64,000 nt of DNA from Stentor coeruleus. Lineage: Eukaryota; Ciliophora; Heterotrichea; Heterotrichida; Stentoridae. Below the pieces are notes generated by a model. The model was not told where the DNA came from and ran no database searches. It worked only from the letters and a program-made list of their open reading frames with translations. The DNA is taken from the NCBI GenBank assembly GCA_001970955.1, contig MPUH01000082.1:51029-115028 (forward strand), read 5' to 3'. The first letter of the stretch is position 1. Each line of letters begins with the position of its first letter. Both the position numbers and the translations under genes were made by a program. Below are positions 41,901 through 51,372 of this stretch, piece after piece.

Positions 41901-42460
41901 GGGGCTAAACACATACGGCCTATACCATTTTTCGCTTCACCCATAATTTTTAAAGTTTTTTTTATCGCAAGACTTGGCAATAAAATGCAGTAAATTTTCC
42001 CTTGATCCCTTTCTTTGATAAAAGCTAATGTATCTTTTTGACATATTAATACTGAAGATAAAGCACGTTTACTTAGCTGAGATTCTTCGAAAGTGTTATT
42101 AGAAATATCGACAAATACAACAAAACCTTCATTTGTTACAGCTAAAGCATGGGTTTCGGAGGCTAAGATTTTCACATCAGCAAAGTTGTAAGGACTGTTT
42201 ATAACTTTAGGAAAGATTTCTTGTATTCTTTGAGATAATTGCTTTATTATATCTTCTGTAGTATGTAAAGTTGTGTTTAAGAATTTTGCTGTTGGCGATG
42301 TGATTCTTGATGGTCTTTCTTCGAAATTCGCTAATAGTTGGAGATCTATTGGGAGTTTTGGGGAGTCAAGTCTTTTAGGATCGTCAGATAGCCTGCTTTT
42401 TGTTAGATATCCGAACTCAGTTGAAGCTCGAATTAATGGCACTCTGTTCTCTGCTTCCAT
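38996..42460 (-). CDS. WD40-ankyrin-transmembrane ion-channel-like protein
   Basis: 1154 residues. The N-terminal 85 residues are disordered. WD40-type repeats fill about 85-560, with clear ones such as LASGSADHSIMIWNIKEKYS and LASGSQDKSIKIWAW. Ankyrin-like helices follow (about 640-760, GSNPLTIALEKKYKECVEI). Six or so hydrophobic segments lie between about 845 and 1050 (FLYFEWVLFILYFLALVYV, LLFLIFYILFAVAVIVCI, AIIFVALLAVCGHNYEQSF). A charged coiled-coil tail ends the protein. The layout matches the protein at 58033-61659, which has a clearer TRP-like pore; here the pore loop region (QDIQNMYTVFMEYVG) is diverged. A sensory or regulatory membrane protein is likely; channel activity is uncertain. 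Confidence 0.85.
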   Translation of the reverse strand: MEAENRVPLIRASTEFGYLTKSRLSDDPKRLDSPKLPIDLQLLANFEERPSRITSPTAKFLNTTLHTTEDIIKQLSQRIQEIFPKVINSPYNFADVKILASETHALAVTNEGFVVFVDISNNTFEESQLSKRALSSVLICQKDTLAFIKERDQGKIYCILLPSLAIKKTLKIMGEAKNGIGRMCLAPEENYLYARLWKGDVIRWDIEKLGNYEVLLSDKNILCMNIAPDGIVVAGTLDRRLVLYSLDFEKITEKTVDFIVDAYINFSESGHLIILGMAKNIKVFDKDTLGLVYEFNIGCQANECKMTMDNKYLIAVLDSGHLAFYSVEYQGKEFKIKMHDAGIKSMHVTANQDQIFTFGSDCRLSHIKFPKLSLFIASDDSDIRVNTPYWVKESNEMEVESSINFGDKNHEGELFKPTCVVQTQDCEYLIAGGESNKIFIFDSSTKSKEFELIGHHDYILSLAILNENHLASGSADHSIMIWNIKEKYSLQTFHGHIGHVTALARIDTTRLASGSQDKSIKIWAWREGILLNTISDLLDPILSLAVPKSNKLLVGMKKLIQCWNLQNYSLIFEKKSYTDIKCLRYAECGYNELKKTYYALGNEKNDNWIENPFTCIDTTYWGPDEGKTYDLLTYIRDMMMGKIPPYDGEMDLWLITPYNMNILHFYAFFNIPEYLGQSIANGTSLINSVIGSNPLTIALEKKYKECVEIIIKSAWKRYAYNPFIFGGLDVGTIEDLNHMDTYLLPKVYKLIMCKAYLMPKYCSSKAILPKAKLSFSQILLPKNLLSQENLEGNEIEIRFLHSIVPLYLNPGSKNSIDFLSGLINCKQTEIFSTELIQTILGFKWNQVKKFLYFEWVLFILYFLALVYVSLTENQDKMRYISQHAMVVIGSFIFLFNIYYSLLSCSFTYWAYTDLARTIFMILYFAFLLMEDSELNAYLSTTLIITVFISFFEGVYFFKLFKGTRHIVRISIELVKESLSLLFLIFYILFAVAVIVCIKAGYQINPESKVLIEIIRFNDQEDIQNMYTVFMEYVGPAIIFVALLAVCGHNYEQSFEVSNVEDYKEISKLVLRGEYLMPWKRHSNWLQYIQICTHDKFVGTDRVKKLAKAVKQVKQEQEQNHFEFLEGFAQIREKIESMHLNIKELKREKRSIRKK

Positions 42461-42818
42461 TTATATTAGGTGTTTGTTAGATTTAATAATACAACTATAA
42501 GTTAAAACTCTAAAAATCGATGTATAAGATAAAATTTAATATAAAAGAAATTTTTATATGTAATTTTGTTATAGACAGTTAAAATATTTATATCTATTAT
42601 ATGTTTATAATAAGAAGTAAGATAATTATTATATGTATTTTAGATAAAAGTATATTTTTTGTAAGTAAAAAAAGTGATAATTTGTTTAAAATATATCGAA
42701 ATTAGTTATTAAAAAAATACCGATATAATATGTCACATCTTATAAATAAAAATATTTTTCTATATGATCTAAGCTATTAATCATCCAAAATTAATTAGAA
42801 AATGTAAACATAAACGAA
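42461..42818. other. AT-rich spacer
   Basis: Between two minus-strand genes; no ORF or RNA recognised. Confidence 0.6.
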
Positions 42819-44303
42819 TTAGGAAACTATATAAATGCTTTTAGCTGTTTCTAATCTTTCAAGAATTACCGAACAAGTTGGTCTTCTCTTAGGATTGTAT
42901 CTACAGCATTCTCTTATTACTTCTGCAACTTCAGGTGGTATATTGTCAGGAATAGGTATTGGTTTTTTATGATACAGCTCATAGAAAATTGTATTAGCTT
43001 TATTGCTTGAAATATAATGCCATGGCCTTTTGCTGCTGAAAATTTCAATTAAAATACACCCATAGGCCCAGATATCAATTTCTACACCAATTGATTCGCT
43101 ACGATCTTTATCAAACAGTTCAGGAGCCATAAACCTTGTTGTTCCAATACAAATAGTTGTTGACTCTTCAGTAAAAGTTGATGCTGGTCTAGCAAGGCCA
43201 AAATCCGCAATTTTAAGATTTAGATTATGGTCTAATAAACAGTTTTCTGGCTTGAGATCTCTATGGATAATAGGAGGATCATTAGCATGTAAATATGATA
43301 GACCTCTTCCAAGCTGTATACTAATACTAAACCTTTCTGCAAGGCTTAATTGTTTCTGTTTATTCTTATGGATTGCATAAAAAAGAGTAAAATTAGGTAT
43401 AAGCTCAGTAATAAGACATAAGTTAGGCTGGTCAATACATATCCCCATAAGTAATAAAAGGTTAGGATGTCTAACTTGAGACAAAACTTGCAGTTCTTTA
43501 ATAAACTTACCCATTTCCTTTTCTGAGCAACTATATTCACTAGTAAACTGCTTTATAGCAACCTCAGAACCCCGCCACTTCCCTTTAAAAACCAGACAAC
43601 TTGATCCTCTATTAATCATTTCTAAGAGCTTCAGTTCTTCACTTTTTATAACAGGGACTTTATATTCTTCAATAGCCGTATGAAGAATGCTTTTAGTCTC
43701 TTTTACATCAATACGGCTTTGGTTATTAGATTTACTCTCTTGAGTTGACCCTTGGTCTCTTATTGGTGAAATATCTTCAACTGGTACTTTAGACATATAG
43801 TCTTCAATTGTAAGCTGTTCTATTATCTCATCAGCTAAAGGACCTTGGTTTTCTACAGCAAGGTCATAAGGAGTTTTCATGTGAAAAGTTCTTATATTCC
43901 TGTTAGCATTATATTTAAGAAGCAAAGCTACGAGATCTGAGCTTCCAATTCCAACTGCAATATGAAGTGGTGTGCGGCCAAGCTCATCTTGAGAGTCGAT
44001 TTGATGCTTAAATAGCTTAGGATCCTTTAAAAGCTGCCATGTAAACTTATAATTCCCAAGTTCGACTGCTCTATGCAAAGCAGTTTGTTCATTATCAAGA
44101 CATGGTAGCATAATTCCTTGCCGGTGGTAGCAATACTTAAACAAATTGAATAAAGACTTTTCTAGTGCTGCTCTTAGTACTGATACCCCAGTCCTACTAA
44201 TACTATTCACATTGTATCCTCCTTGTAAAAGTTTTATAGCTTCTTCTTCATTCTCCATTGCAATGCATTTAAAAAGCACTTCGTTTGAGGTCTGATTTCC
44301 CAT
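42819..44303 (-). CDS. Ankyrin-repeat TKL-type protein kinase, predicted N-myristoylated
   Basis: 494 residues. MGNQTS fits an N-myristoylation signal with Ser at position 6. Ankyrin repeats occupy about 10-175 (TALHRAVELGNYKF, GRTPLHIAVGIGSSDLVALL). A Tyr-kinase-like (TKL) domain at about 225-490 has Lys in VAIKQF near 250, IHRDLKPENCLLD near 346, IADFGLA near 366, GTTRFMAPEL and IDIWAYGCILIEI. All catalytic residues are present. The layout recalls integrin-linked or plant Raf-like ankyrin kinases. It probably signals at the plasma membrane. An eIF2-alpha-like pseudogene lies 48 bases upstream on the same strand. Confidence 0.93.
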   Translation of the reverse strand: MGNQTSNEVLFKCIAMENEEEAIKLLQGGYNVNSISRTGVSVLRAALEKSLFNLFKYCYHRQGIMLPCLDNEQTALHRAVELGNYKFTWQLLKDPKLFKHQIDSQDELGRTPLHIAVGIGSSDLVALLLKYNANRNIRTFHMKTPYDLAVENQGPLADEIIEQLTIEDYMSKVPVEDISPIRDQGSTQESKSNNQSRIDVKETKSILHTAIEEYKVPVIKSEELKLLEMINRGSSCLVFKGKWRGSEVAIKQFTSEYSCSEKEMGKFIKELQVLSQVRHPNLLLLMGICIDQPNLCLITELIPNFTLFYAIHKNKQKQLSLAERFSISIQLGRGLSYLHANDPPIIHRDLKPENCLLDHNLNLKIADFGLARPASTFTEESTTICIGTTRFMAPELFDKDRSESIGVEIDIWAYGCILIEIFSSKRPWHYISSNKANTIFYELYHKKPIPIPDNIPPEVAEVIRECCRYNPKRRPTCSVILERLETAKSIYIVS

Positions 44304-44351
44304 TAAACTAATTATACGCTATTGCAACCAAAAGTTATTCTAGTTTTTTTC

Positions 44352-45291
44352 TTAATCATCATCATCGTCATTTAACTTGGACGAAGTGTTTTTCGTGTCA
44401 ATTTCGTTAACATCAATTCCGATATCTACATCGCCCCATAGTTTTATCATTATCTTCATCGATATTGGATAACTTTATTAGTGTATCTTTGTTTTTGGAT
44501 CATTTCTTCTAAACCATGATCTCCAGTTGCATTAAAGATATGAAGTCCTTCTTTTATCATATAATTCCCACTATGGTTTTTGATCTCATCAGCGATCCTT
44601 TTAAAAATAGCATTAGCAGTATTCAACCCTGTATTTTTATCAATAGTAGTTGCTTTAATAGCATTAATTCCTTCATACTCAAAGCATGTGATTGAAAAAT
44701 CAGCTCTAATTTCAATGGTTGTGGTGCTAATCTTTTTTAATTACCTTCAATAAAGATTGACGAATTTTTGAACTCATAGTCAAACCTTCTAATACCGTAT
44801 CTGGCTCAACAACTGCAAGTTTAAAAGCATCAAGAGCATGTTAATATTTTTCATATAATGGCCAGCCAATAGTTTCATAAAGAATTTCTATATCAGTTCC
44901 AGTTGTCTCAGCAACATGTCTTAATATGCTATTTACCGATTTAGCTTTATTGTATTTAGCTTCATATTCGGCTATGTTTTCTGATGTGACTTGTTTTTTA
45001 GATAGATTTAAATACCCTTTGCTTTCATCAACACGGATTATGACAACAACTTCTTGACATCCTACACAAGTAAATTTTGTTACTGATCTAATACATTTTT
45101 TTGACAGTTCGCCGAGCATAATTAAACTTTCAATATTATTGTATTCGAAGAGTAAAACATTTGCCCCGACTTGGTCTACATGTTGAACTTCTACCATTAC
45201 GAGTTCGTTTATTTTAGGAATTTACGGCGATAAAAAGGCAATTTAGGTTGGCTTTTAAGGTACCTTATTTGAGTTCGTCATCACTGTCCAT
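44352..45291 (-). pseudogene. Decayed eIF2-alpha (translation initiation factor 2 subunit alpha) copy
   Basis: The S1 domain is clear: INELVMVEV, VGANVLLFEYNNIESLIMLG, then VVVIIRVDESKGYLNLSKKQ, SILRHVAETTG and WPLYEKY. Further down, in other frames, are HALDAFKLAV, an IKKRLAPQPLKIRAD-like region and FSITCFEYEGINAIKAT, then an acidic end. Yet the frame is broken by stop codons near codon 9 and at 44841-44843, and by single-base shifts near 45215-45240, in the A-run at 44733-44738, near 44715, and near 44470 and 44430. None fits a 15-nt intron. Neighbouring genes of over 1000 codons have no such shifts, so decay rather than sequencing error is likely. In the intact factor the N-terminal Ser (phosphorylation site) would lie in the longest open part. 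Confidence 0.8.
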
Positions 45292-47300
45292 TTATTAGAG
45301 AGCATGATGGGTATGCAGTTAAAAAAGTTTAGATGGTTTTTTAGGTAGTTATGATGATTTGAATGACTTTGGTGAGAAATTGAGATTGAAAAATTGTCCT
45401 TGGAATGTTAATTTTTATTTGGTTTTAGAGGTGTTTATAGGTTGTGATATTGGAGATTGGGTTGCTTAGGTGTTGTTTATTGAGGATATGATTTTTTTTA
45501 GATTTTTAAAGCGCTGATTTTTATATTTTGATTTTTTTGTGTTTGATATGAAAAGATTGGAAGTATTATTGGAGATGTTGGATATTGTTGGATGAAAAGA
45601 TGCTTTGTGCTTTTTTTTAGATTCATTAAGGGAGTTTATAACATCTAGTTTGGCTTTGTGACTGAAATCTAGCAGATGATTTTGCGATTTTATAAATTCT
45701 AAGTTTTTTTTATATAAAATTACTATTTTCGCTAGTATATTTGCTGATTATATTATGTTTTGTAGGCTTCATATTTTTAAAGAAAATGTTTTATTATAAT
45801 TTGGACTAGAGTATATATCAATCATTTCAGGCTGCAGGAAGTTCTACACCTAACACTCCTACCTGTTTCTCATTATCACCTACGCACTTATTTCCTTAAT
45901 GATTTTACCCAAAATATCTCTTTAGCTTATAAATACCTACATATTTGAATATAATAAAATCAAATCTTCATATTTTATACAAAAAATAGTATAAACTTTT
46001 ATAAACGATAGCAAAGATCAATAAATCAAGTTAATTTTTCCAACTAAACTCTTAAAGTCAAATAAAAATTTTCACTATCAGTTATTACATAAAAATTCTT
46101 AGTATTTTTAGCTTAATTTCAATTTTCATCAAAAAATAATTTCTCCTCTTATATCATATTTATAATACATTGCAACATCTTAATAACCCTAAAATTATGA
46201 TTTCAAACTATAACTAAAAAATTAATCAAAGTTTTTCCCAACACTTAAATTTTATCAAATCCCTAAGAATATAAAAAATAATCACAAGGGCTGGACAATA
46301 ATCAAACGATAATTCCTAACTAATACTAATATGAAATAATTACATAATAATAAAAAACCCAACTATTCACAACCCAAATACAAAAAATATAACAATTTTT
46401 TCTTATCTTTATATTCAATATCTATAAATCTTACATAATATTTACATGACTTATAATATTCAAAATGTTTAACTTGACACAAGATTAGGGTTAAGCTCTA
46501 AGTATAATAATAAATCGAATATTGTTTGATTTTCATAGCCTTGAGAATCTATTCTTATTATAAAAGCATAATTTTTATTAGAAAGCTAAACTGAGCTATT
46601 TTATAAACTTCAATCAAAATATAAATATAAAATTGCCCATATCATGATATAAGAAACTATTACCCATCAACTCAAACTAATATTTTACATAGCAATCAAC
46701 TCAAAATAATTATTAAAAAGCTCTATATCCTATGCAAAGCAAAAATATTCTCTTTAAGACAACAGTTTACTATCCTACACATTGATTCCATATGCATGAA
46801 CTCATAAAAAAAAGCTATATCTAATCATCTTGTTTTTAAATATAGCCTAACACATAAAATCATAACAAAAACATCCACACTCTCACAGGGGTTTTCAAAA
46901 ACATCATCTTTCATACCTTTAAGTATACACAAAAAATACATGTTGAACTAAAATTCCACTTGAAAAAATCAAACCCATCATCCTCCCAACAGCTTTTCAA
47001 ATAAACTTAGCAAACCTTGTATTTAATATCCAACCAATACTCAAAATCCTATCAAAAGTTATACTAGGCGCCAAACTGACCTTTAAAACAAGTAATTTCA
47101 TTAAAATCCTATTAATTATCAAAAATATTAAATTTCTTATATCTCGATATTATCCCACACTTATATAAATAATGTATTCCCTGTAATGTATTAACCAAGT
47201 ATAACACATAATTCCTTGAAAAGTGCATTTTTGTCTCAAGCAGTATATTCCATATTTACGATCTAATTTGTTTGAGAGCCGTTTTCAGCTAATAATAAAT
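45292..47300. other. AT-rich intergenic region, divergent
   Basis: About 2 kb without a recognised gene. The right end is the promoter of the acidic secreted-protein gene. A frame open from 47223 adds 26 codons before the chosen start, but has no signal-peptide character. Confidence 0.55.
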
Positions 47301-50066
47301 ATGTTGCCTAAAGCTATGGCTTTCATGCTGTTGCTTCTTACAATCCAAGGAGCGCAAATAGCTATGCAAACTCAGTTATCTTTCCAAGAAGATACTTCAA
47401 GCAAAACTTCAGTAGGTTTCGTTCAACAGGACGATGAAGTAGATTCTGATTTAATATCTACCAGCGATTCTACTGCGGAAACAAATGACGAAGAAGGAGA
47501 TGATACTGAAGATGATACTAGTGATGGAAACACTGAAGATGATGAAGAAGATGAAGTGGACGAAGATGAAGGTGAAGATGAGGATGAAGATGAAGATAAT
47601 GAAGAAGATGTAGAAAATGAAGAAGGCGATGTAGGTGAAGTAGACGAAGATGATGAAGATGAAGAGGAAGACGAAGATGAAGATGAAGATGAAGATGAAG
47701 ACGAAGATAATGAAGAAGATGAAGATGAAGATAATGAAGAAGATGAAGAAAATGATGAAGAAGATGAAGACTCTGAAAGTGATGAAGAAGATGATGCTGT
47801 TGTGGATGAATCAGCCGATGATGGAGGATCATCTGGATCGACAGATGATAAGCCTGAAGAAGAAACTGAAGAAGAAACTGATGAAGCCACTGATGATGCT
47901 ACTGATGAAGTCACTGAAGAAGAGACCACTGAAGATGAAGGCGAGCCACTTGAAGAGCAACCAGGTGAAGATGATGAAGTTTCTGAAGAATTAATTGAAG
48001 AAACTGAAGTCGAAGCTGATACAGGGGATGCTGGTGATGACAAACCTGAAGATGAAACTGTTGAGGAAACTGAAGATGGAGATGAAACTGAAACTCAGGA
48101 ACCAGATGAATCAGATGATGTTGTTGAAGACCTTAATACAACCAACGATGAAGAAGAAGCTGAAATTTTAGACGAAGCTGAAGAAGAACCAGGTGAAACT
48201 GAAGAAAGCTTAGAAGAGGTTACCATTAATCAAGAAGAAACTGAGGATCTTACTGATGATGAAGAAGAGCCACTTTCAACTACAGAAGAAGTTACAATCA
48301 ATGAAGATGGAGATGAAGCTACTGATATTGCCAATCCTGAAGCTGAAGATGAAGTCGAAGCCGCTGAAGAAGCAGCTGAAGAATCTACAACAGTCAATCT
48401 TGATGAAAGTGAAGATGTAGACAACTTAAATCCTGAAGCTGAAGGCGAAGTTGAAGTAGAAGAATCTGATGTCGCTATTAATGAAGAAGAAATTGAAGAT
48501 GATGGAGAATTTGAAACTGAAGAAACTGATACTGTTGAAGCTAATGTTGATGACGATACAGTAATAGATTCTTTAAACGTTGAGGCTGCAGATGATATTG
48601 AAGCCGCTGAAGAAGCTGAAGAAGAAGAAGTTGCAGCTAATACTGATACCGATGATAGCGCTGATACCTTAAATGATGATGCTGCTGATGAAGTTGAAGA
48701 AGAAACAGTAACAGTTAGCACTGAAGAATTAGAAGAAGGTGATGACTTTGATTTAGAAACTGATACACCTGAACTTAACCTTGAAGGTGATGACGAAGAT
48801 GAAACTGAAAATCCTGCAGCAGTAGATTTACCAGCTGAAGCTGATGATGAAGATCTTACTTTAAATGCTGATGATGATCCTAGTGCTGATACCGCAAACA
48901 CTGAAGCTGCAGATGAAGTTGAAGTAGTTGAACTTACTGTTAGTACTGAAGAACTTGAAGAAGCTGATGATAGTGTTGAAGCTGAAGAAACTGAAGATGT
49001 TGAATCCAACCCTGATGATGATGGTGATGATACTTCAGATTCATCTAACCCTGCTGCTGATGATGCACAAGATGCAGCAGAAGAAGATACTGATATTGCT
49101 TTGAATGATGATGATAGCGAAGATTTAGACCTTTTAAATCCTGAAGCTGATGGTTTGACTGAAGCTGATGTTGAAGAGGATTCTATTGCTATTAGTGAAA
49201 CTGAATTAGATGAAGGTGATGATTATGATACTGCTGAAGATGATGAAATTGAAGCCAATGTTGATGACGATACAGTAGTAGATTCTTTAAACGTTGAGGC
49301 TGCAGATGATATTGAATTAGCTGAAGATGCTGAAGAAGAAACTGTTACAGCCAATACTGATACAGATGATAGCGCTGATACTTTAAATGATGATGCTGAT
49401 GATGTTGTTGAAGATGAAACAGAAGATCTTGCTATTACACCTGAACCTGAAGATAATTTAGATGACGACCCTGATGAAGCTACTTCTAATGTTGATGGAG
49501 ACTCAGCTGTTGATCTCAGCAACCCAGCAGCAGAAGATGAAGTTGAAGATGCTGAAGAAGATGCTGATGAAGCTGAAGACTCTGCTGGTAGTGATGATAT
49601 TGCATTAAATTCTGATGATAGTGCTGAAGCTGATACTGAAAACCCAGCAGCTACAACTGTGACTGAAAGTGTAGTTGATGATTTAGCTATTGATCCAGAA
49701 ACTACTGATGGTGTTGATGAAGATGAAGTTGAAGATCTTCCTGTTAGTCCTGATGCAGATGCTGATGAAGTAGAAATTGATAATGTTGAAGATACTATTG
49801 ATACTCTTGCACCAGCTGCTGAAGATGAGCAAGAAGAAGCTGATGAAGAACTTTCTGTAGCTCCTGATGAACAAGATGATGATGATGATGTTGCTGATGA
49901 ATTAGTACCAGTTTCTAGTGATGATATTATTGAAGCTGAGGATGAAGCTGAAGAAGTTGAAGAAGATGCTGAAGAAGTAGATGTTGATTGGGTGTTTAAC
50001 ATTGACCTTGGAGTTGTTTGCTGTGACCCCGAACCAACTGGATTTTTATCGATTAGTCAGGAATAA
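47301..50066 (+). CDS. Very large acidic secreted protein with internal repeats (hypothetical)
   Basis: I choose the Met at 47301 (MLPKAMAFMLLLLTIQG), which gives a signal peptide; 26 upstream codons lack that character. The product is 921 residues, of which most are Asp or Glu, with long runs of alternating Asp/Glu in the first third. From about residue 320 on, Ala, Thr and Val-rich segments repeat: DSLNVEAADDIE occurs near 48565 and again 714 bases later, as does DTDDSADTLNDDA. The end is different: VDWVFNIDLGVVCCDPEPTG. It likely binds large amounts of Ca2+ in the ER, granules or cell coat; this is inference from composition. Antisense open frames are mirror images of the acidic codons. 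Confidence 0.85.
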   Translation: MLPKAMAFMLLLLTIQGAQIAMQTQLSFQEDTSSKTSVGFVQQDDEVDSDLISTSDSTAETNDEEGDDTEDDTSDGNTEDDEEDEVDEDEGEDEDEDEDNEEDVENEEGDVGEVDEDDEDEEEDEDEDEDEDEDEDNEEDEDEDNEEDEENDEEDEDSESDEEDDAVVDESADDGGSSGSTDDKPEEETEEETDEATDDATDEVTEEETTEDEGEPLEEQPGEDDEVSEELIEETEVEADTGDAGDDKPEDETVEETEDGDETETQEPDESDDVVEDLNTTNDEEEAEILDEAEEEPGETEESLEEVTINQEETEDLTDDEEEPLSTTEEVTINEDGDEATDIANPEAEDEVEAAEEAAEESTTVNLDESEDVDNLNPEAEGEVEVEESDVAINEEEIEDDGEFETEETDTVEANVDDDTVIDSLNVEAADDIEAAEEAEEEEVAANTDTDDSADTLNDDAADEVEEETVTVSTEELEEGDDFDLETDTPELNLEGDDEDETENPAAVDLPAEADDEDLTLNADDDPSADTANTEAADEVEVVELTVSTEELEEADDSVEAEETEDVESNPDDDGDDTSDSSNPAADDAQDAAEEDTDIALNDDDSEDLDLLNPEADGLTEADVEEDSIAISETELDEGDDYDTAEDDEIEANVDDDTVVDSLNVEAADDIELAEDAEEETVTANTDTDDSADTLNDDADDVVEDETEDLAITPEPEDNLDDDPDEATSNVDGDSAVDLSNPAAEDEVEDAEEDADEAEDSAGSDDIALNSDDSAEADTENPAATTVTESVVDDLAIDPETTDGVDEDEVEDLPVSPDADADEVEIDNVEDTIDTLAPAAEDEQEEADEELSVAPDEQDDDDDVADELVPVSSDDIIEAEDEAEEVEEDAEEVDVDWVFNIDLGVVCCDPEPTGFLSISQE

Positions 50067-50378
50067 TTAGTTTAATTTTATCGAATTAAAAGGGTTTAAT
50101 TTCTAATGAGGTTTTGGATTGTTATGTTAAGTATGTGATGGGTTTTAGAGTTGTTGTATAATTTATGATTGTATGTATTTATATATGCTTTTAGCTGTAG
50201 AAACTATAAAGGATTTGATAAAAATGTTAATAATTATATGATATTTACTTTTATAGTATGTTTTTGCATCAACTAATAGGCAAAAACCCATATTTTTTAT
50301 TTAAAATACATAAAATATACAATCAGACTATTGAAAATGCTATATCAATTATTCATAAATCACACAACAAGCCATGAT
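50067..50378. other. Convergent spacer
   Basis: Between the convergent 3' ends of the acidic-protein gene and the 50379 gene. AT-rich; nothing recognised. Confidence 0.6.
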
Positions 50379-51215
50379 TTATATGTCTAAAGATTGAACC
50401 TCTTCATGCAAAATATTCAAAATCTCCTTATACTTCTTTTTATTAACATCCTTCACAACTGTATTATTTTTAATCTGCATACATTCCAAATTCATATCAT
50501 TCTTAATCCTCCTTCCTCTTTCAATATACGTACTAACTCCTTTAATATCAGTGAAATTATCATTAAACAATTTGTTTTCAGTGATTCTAGGATAAAAAGT
50601 ACACTCTTTCATATCTTTATCAGCATTCGCATCTTTTTTCTCTTTAATTTTACACTCTCTATCTTTAGCCCATTGATAAAGTCTTTCAGCAATATCAATT
50701 TTGCTTCTATTACTACTATTTTGTAATATATTAGGTCTAAAACTATATTCTTCATGATAATTTTCTATTAGCCGAATCTTTAACTTCAGCCTTTCAATTG
50801 CTTTTTTTTTATCCTCTCCTTTATCATACAATGAATTCCATACATTTTTCCCATTATCTCTTCCTTCAGTAAGTTTTTGTGATATTTTATTGATTTCTGG
50901 ATGATGTGTATTAAAATCTTCAGTAAATTTTATTTTATTCGGAGATGTGGTAAGTCTTTTTTTTGAATCACCAAGCTTAGATGCAATTTTAATAGATTTC
51001 TTGTTTAGTTTGGGTTGGAATCTTATTGATTTTCTAGATTCGTGTATGTCATTGTTAGATAAAATATCTGTTGTTCCTTGATATTTTTCTTGTTTTTGTA
51101 TATCAGGTGCATTTGGAGTACAACTTCGTAGTGGTATTGAATTTATATATTTTCCTATAGAATCATAATAGATATCCATATACTTTACAGCTTTTTCTGG
51201 GCTGGCTGTTAGCAT
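50379..51215 (-). CDS. Basic protein with F.P-type repeats, probably axonemal (hypothetical)
   Basis: 278 residues, Lys-rich. It carries repeated short motifs typical of ciliate axonemal or cortical proteins: FQPKLNKKS, then SFRPNILQNSS followed by AERLYQWAKDRECKIKE, then CTFYPRITE. The F.P.(I/L)..NS plus ERLY helix pattern is widespread in proteins of protist cilia, but the family is not named here. No membrane segment or catalytic domain. The start MLTASPEK is the only reasonable Met; a second start would lose the N-terminal Ser/Lys region. Confidence 0.65.
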   Translation of the reverse strand: MLTASPEKAVKYMDIYYDSIGKYINSIPLRSCTPNAPDIQKQEKYQGTTDILSNNDIHESRKSIRFQPKLNKKSIKIASKLGDSKKRLTTSPNKIKFTEDFNTHHPEINKISQKLTEGRDNGKNVWNSLYDKGEDKKKAIERLKLKIRLIENYHEEYSFRPNILQNSSNRSKIDIAERLYQWAKDRECKIKEKKDANADKDMKECTFYPRITENKLFNDNFTDIKGVSTYIERGRRIKNDMNLECMQIKNNTVVKDVNKKKYKEILNILHEEVQSLDI

Positions 51216-51372
51216 TTTTGTGTATTTTTTTTTTATTAAAGATAATTTACTAGTAATAATATGCTGAAAAATGTGTTCCCTGAGTTTGAAAGAATAAGAG
51301 AAACATATATGATTTTATAAACATAAACAATATTTTCCCTATAATTCTATAAACTACATAAAAGATAATTTC

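Noticed and set aside
47423-50002. Long antisense open frames rich in Ser, opposite the acidic protein
   Set aside because: They are the mirror of GAA/GAT codons, which read as TTC/ATC or TCA/TCT on the other strand; no start context or domain.
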